Positions 13,913 to 16,648 of a DNA stretch of 16,648 nucleotides are shown piece by piece. The translations under genes and the position numbers were made by a program. A model generated the notes under the pieces. The model did not search any database. It saw nothing but the letters and a program-made list of their open reading frames with translations, and had not been told where the DNA came from. Each line of letters begins with the position of its first letter. Within the stretch, counting starts at the first letter, position 1. Origin of the DNA: Lentisphaeria bacterium UBA1724 (lineage in GTDB: Bacteria > Verrucomicrobiota > Lentisphaeria > Oligosphaerales > Oligosphaeraceae); contig DCIO01000030.1 in assembly GCA_002315885.1 (NCBI GenBank), forward strand, positions 1 through 16,648. The letters run 5' to 3'.

Positions 13913-15430
13913 TTAGTGGTGGCGGTTCTTCTTGCGGGCTTCTTTTTCCTGCTTGCGCTTGGCTTCCTTTCTGGCCTTTTCACGGGCACGCGCGGCGGCA
14001 TCCTGCTGGGAAACGCCGTTCTGCGCATAACCTGCGGCCTTTCCGATGCCGCCTGCCATTGCGCCGTTCTGGAGCATGCTGGCCATGTTCGCCAGACCGC
14101 CTCCGCCGCCGAAAATCTGTCCCATCATGCTGGCGGCTCCGCCCTGGCTCATCTTTGCCATGATTTCCCGCATGTTCATGAATACCTTGATCTGCTCGGT
14201 GACTTCCTGGGGCGTGGAGCCAGAACCCTTGGCGATGCGCTGGCGTCTGCTGGCGTTGATGGTCTCGGGCAGGCGGCGCTCGTTGGGGGTCATGGAACGG
14301 ATGATGCCCTCCGTGCGCTTGAAGGCCTTCTCGTCCATCATTTCAGCAGGGAGATTGCCCATGCCAGGCAGGAATTTCAGCATGGACATGATGCCACCCA
14401 TCTTGTTGATGCGGCCAATCTGCTTGAGGAAGTCGTCAAAATCGAAGGTGGCAGTGCGGACCTTCTCTTCCAGTTTGCGTGCCTCGGATTCCTCAAATTC
14501 ATTCTGAGCGCGTTCCACCAGGGTGAGGATATCGCCCATGCCCAGGATGCGGGAGGCCATGCGGTCGGGGTGGAAGGCCTCCAGGTCCATGGGTTGCTCA
14601 CCCGTGGTGATGAACTTGATGGGCTTGCCAGTGGTCTGACGCATGGAAAGCGCCGCACCACCACGGGCATCGCCATCCAGTTTCGTCAGAATGATACCCG
14701 TGACATCCAAGGCCTGGTCAAAATGACGGGCGACAGAGACGGCTTCCTGACCCAACGCGCCATCCGCAACCAGCAGGATTTCGTTGGGCTGGACGGCGGA
14801 TTTGACGCGGACCAGTTCCTGCACCAGCGGTTCGTCAATCTGGAGTCGTCCTGCGGTATCCAGCAGGACCACCTGGCACTCCTTTGCCTTGGCGGCGGCC
14901 ACGGCGGCTTTTGCCACGGCGATGACGTCCTTGGAATTACGGTCCGTGTAGACTGGCAGCGCCAGAGACTGTCCCAGGACTTCCAACTGGTCGATGGCGG
15001 CGGGTCGTGTCAAGTCACAGGCCGCCAGCAGTGTGCGCTTCTTGTATTTCTTCTGGAGGAAATTTGCCAGTTTAGCGGCGGTGGTGGTCTTACCGTTACC
15101 ATTGAGACCGCAGAGCATGATGATGGTGGGTTCGCCTGGGGCCGCGAAATTGAGTTCGCTGGCTTCGGTGCCCATGAGTTCAATCAGCTTGTCATAGACC
15201 AGCTTGATGGCCTGCTGTCCCGGCGTGACGCTTTGTAGGACATCCGCACCCAGGCAAGCCTGGCTGATGTCTTTGATGAACGCGTCGGTGACTTCGTAGT
15301 TTACATCCGCGGAGAGTAGCGCAGTGCGCACCTCTTCCATGGCATCGGCGATGTTCTTTTCGGAGAGTTGCGCGGTGCCGGTGAGTTTTCGGAACGCGGA
15401 ATGGAGTTTGTCAGTTAAGGCTTCGAACAT
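13913..15430 (-). CDS. ffh: Signal recognition particle GTPase Ffh (SRP54)
   Basis: The 505-aa cytosolic protein binds 4.5S/SRP RNA and signal sequences and targets nascent membrane proteins to FtsY. The N domain (1-95) is helical. The G domain has G1 GLNGNGKTTT (108-117; GSGK is more usual), the I-box CDLTRPAAIDQL (138-149), G3 DTAGRL (191-196), GALGQEAV (224-231), G4 TKLDGDARGG (249-258) and TTGEQP (275-280). The M domain has GMGDILTLVE (297-306), methionine-rich helices, and the RNA-binding RRQRIAKGSGS (395-405). The C-terminus carries a glycine-rich stretch (440-445) and a Lys/Arg/Ala/Glu tail (about 478-505), longer than the E. coli protein's end. The start is the ATG at 15430, preceded by CAACC and no Shine-Dalgarno, 42 bp after galK. 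Confidence 0.97.
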   Translation of the reverse strand: MFEALTDKLHSAFRKLTGTAQLSEKNIADAMEEVRTALLSADVNYEVTDAFIKDISQACLGADVLQSVTPGQQAIKLVYDKLIELMGTEASELNFAAPGEPTIIMLCGLNGNGKTTTAAKLANFLQKKYKKRTLLAACDLTRPAAIDQLEVLGQSLALPVYTDRNSKDVIAVAKAAVAAAKAKECQVVLLDTAGRLQIDEPLVQELVRVKSAVQPNEILLVADGALGQEAVSVARHFDQALDVTGIILTKLDGDARGGAALSMRQTTGKPIKFITTGEQPMDLEAFHPDRMASRILGMGDILTLVERAQNEFEESEARKLEEKVRTATFDFDDFLKQIGRINKMGGIMSMLKFLPGMGNLPAEMMDEKAFKRTEGIIRSMTPNERRLPETINASRRQRIAKGSGSTPQEVTEQIKVFMNMREIMAKMSQGGAASMMGQIFGGGGGLANMASMLQNGAMAGGIGKAAGYAQNGVSQQDAAARAREKARKEAKRKQEKEARKKNRHH

Positions 15431-15472
15431 GGTTGTGTGATGAAGAACGGATTGTTAGTTTGGAAATTGTAT

Positions 15473-16645
15473 CTACGCCTGGTAGAGTTGTGCGCCATCC
15501 CCTGCAGTGAGAATCATCACCTGGGCTTCCACGCCAACACGCTGGCGGTATTGCTCGGCCAATGCGGCGCCGTATGCCTCCGCGGCATCTGCCTCTACCA
15601 GATGGACGGTGATGCCACCGAAGCCACCGCCAGAGAGACGGGCTCCCAGGCAACCTGGGAGAGTCTGGCCGATTTCCACCAGCGCGTCCAATTCAGGGCA
15701 GCTGTTCTCAAAGTCGTAGCGGCTGGAGTCGTGGGAGATGGACATCAGGCGACCGAATGCCTTCACGTCACCCGCGTTCAATGCCTGACAGCCCTTTGCG
15801 ACGCGGTCAATCTCGCCTACCACGTGGCGCGCACGGCGGTAGACCACCTCATCCAGCTTGGACTTGGCGCCTTCCAGCATCTCGGGAGAGACATCCCGCA
15901 GAGCGGGGACGCCCAGGACGGCGGCGGCGGTTTCGCAGGCGGCACGGCGTTCGTTGTATTCGTTGGTCAGGTTGTGCTTCACATTGGAGTTTGCCACCAC
16001 GAATGCGGTTCCCTGGGGAATCGGGACATTCTTCACATCGTAGGTGCGGAAGTCGGAGTAGATGAGCTGTCCTTCTTTGCCCATGAGGGAGCTGAACTGG
16101 TCCATGAGGCCTGTGTTGGCACCCACGTAGTTGTTTTCGCTGCCTTGCCCAATCTTCGCCATGGTCAGCCAGTCCAGGTTGGAGCCCGTCAAGGCATCCA
16201 GGGCTTTTGTGACCGCCATCTCCAGGGCGGCGGAGCTGCTCATGCCAGCGGAAAGGGGCACGTCTCCCGTGACAATCATGTCAAAGGCGGGGACTGCATA
16301 GCCCAGCGCGTTGAATTCGCAGACGATGCCCTTGATATAGTTGGACCAGTCGTGAAGACGCTTGTGGTCCATGGCGTCCAGACGGAACTGGCGTTCCGAC
16401 TTCGCCTTTGCGTCAAAGAGGTTGCAGACCATCCCGTCCTCGGCATTGGGATTGGCGGCCACGGCGACCCGTGCGGAGCGATTGATGGCCACGGAGAGGA
16501 CGGTGCCCTGGTTGTAGTCGGTGTGGTTGCCCAGGATTTCCAGACGACCAGGTGCCCGTGCCAGCCATTGTGCAGGGCGCCCGAAGTGTTCTTGGAACTG
16601 AATCGCCAGGTCGGCGAGGACTTTATCTTGACCGTCAAAACGCAT
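15473..16645 (-). CDS. galK: Galactokinase-like GHMP kinase
   Basis: The protein has 390 aa, the usual galactokinase length. It phosphorylates the sugar at C1 in the Leloir pathway if the assignment is right. The signature APGRLEILGNHTDYNQG (31-47) matches the galactokinase N-terminal motif. Asn40 replaces the otherwise typical Glu (human GALK1 Glu43, which contacts the sugar); His41 and Asp43 are kept. The ATP-binding GHMP motif is PLSAGMSSSAALE (130-142), the catalytic base region is GLMDQ (179-183, Asp182), NSNVKHNLTNEYNERR (219-234) is typical, and GHMP motif 3 is RLSGGGFGG (336-344). The ATG at 16645 lies 3 bp from the window edge, so upstream signals are not visible. No other Leloir gene is next to it. 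Related GHMP sugar kinases with other substrates remain possible. Confidence 0.88.
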   Translation of the reverse strand: MRFDGQDKVLADLAIQFQEHFGRPAQWLARAPGRLEILGNHTDYNQGTVLSVAINRSARVAVAANPNAEDGMVCNLFDAKAKSERQFRLDAMDHKRLHDWSNYIKGIVCEFNALGYAVPAFDMIVTGDVPLSAGMSSSAALEMAVTKALDALTGSNLDWLTMAKIGQGSENNYVGANTGLMDQFSSLMGKEGQLIYSDFRTYDVKNVPIPQGTAFVVANSNVKHNLTNEYNERRAACETAAAVLGVPALRDVSPEMLEGAKSKLDEVVYRRARHVVGEIDRVAKGCQALNAGDVKAFGRLMSISHDSSRYDFENSCPELDALVEIGQTLPGCLGARLSGGGFGGITVHLVEADAAEAYGAALAEQYRQRVGVEAQVMILTAGDGAQLYQA

Positions 16646-16648
16646 AGG

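Noticed and set aside
13823..15238. 471-codon open frame on the plus strand opposite ffh and the secretin leader
   Set aside because: It runs antisense to ffh, whose G, I-box and M-domain motifs are unmistakable. The antisense product is a low-complexity His/Gly/Leu-rich sequence with no recognisable domain, as expected from a GC-rich codon shadow.
1..16648. tRNA, rRNA, insertion sequence or transposase genes
   Set aside because: No tRNA cloverleaf with CCA end, rRNA segment or DDE/HUH transposase motif was seen on either strand by reading; no scanner was run.

Overview
The window is a compact stretch of bacterial chromosome of moderate to high GC content. Eleven genes read on the minus strand and one accessory gene reads on the plus strand at the left edge. 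The best taxonomic clue is the five-gene pilus-like block (secretin, PilM/PilN fusion, PilO-like, PilP/GspC-like, GspE ATPase). It resembles the Akkermansia Amuc_1098-1102 locus and so points to the PVC superphylum. A gut or rumen Lentisphaerota/Verrucomicrobiota bacterium is my best guess. This is inference from gene families and layout; no rRNA or other phylogenetic marker was tested.

Layout on the minus strand, in transcription order from the right edge: galactokinase (16645-15473); ffh, the signal recognition particle GTPase (15430-13913); secretin (13834-11849); PilM/PilN-like fusion (11837-10032); repeat element D; PilO-like (9912-8989); PilP/GspC-like (8989-8390); GspE/PilB ATPase (8393-6690); a 9-bp minisatellite and repeat elements C and B; AarF/UbiB-family kinase-like protein (6502-4829); a multi-hairpin region and repeat element A; a beta-type DNA methyltransferase (4575-3652); a TrmH/RlmB rRNA methyltransferase (3506-2796); and an MFS transporter (2777-1488). 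Convergent to this run is a HipA-like kinase gene on the plus strand (276-1418), with a two-copy 31-bp direct repeat upstream.

How the genes work together: the five pilus-like genes should build one envelope-spanning machine. It would have an outer-membrane secretin, an inner-membrane assembly platform (the actin-like/PilN fusion plus the PilO-like and PilP-like proteins) and a cytoplasmic hexameric motor. The last three overlap or abut (TAATG and ATGA junctions). No pseudopilin, GspF/PilC or prepilin peptidase is present, so those parts must lie elsewhere. ffh and galK are housekeeping neighbours. The methyltransferase has no visible restriction partner.

The most unusual content is a family of composite repeats. 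Each has exactly four 7-bp units (AATGCTT-type) followed by a G/C hairpin. There are four copies, all in one orientation. Three of them end only 4-7 bp before the start codon of a minus-strand gene, where a Shine-Dalgarno sequence would be expected. Two copies are identical over 69 bp and flank the UbiB-family gene as direct repeats. Next to one copy lies a 125-bp block of nested inverted repeats that looks like a structured RNA or a remnant of a mobile element.
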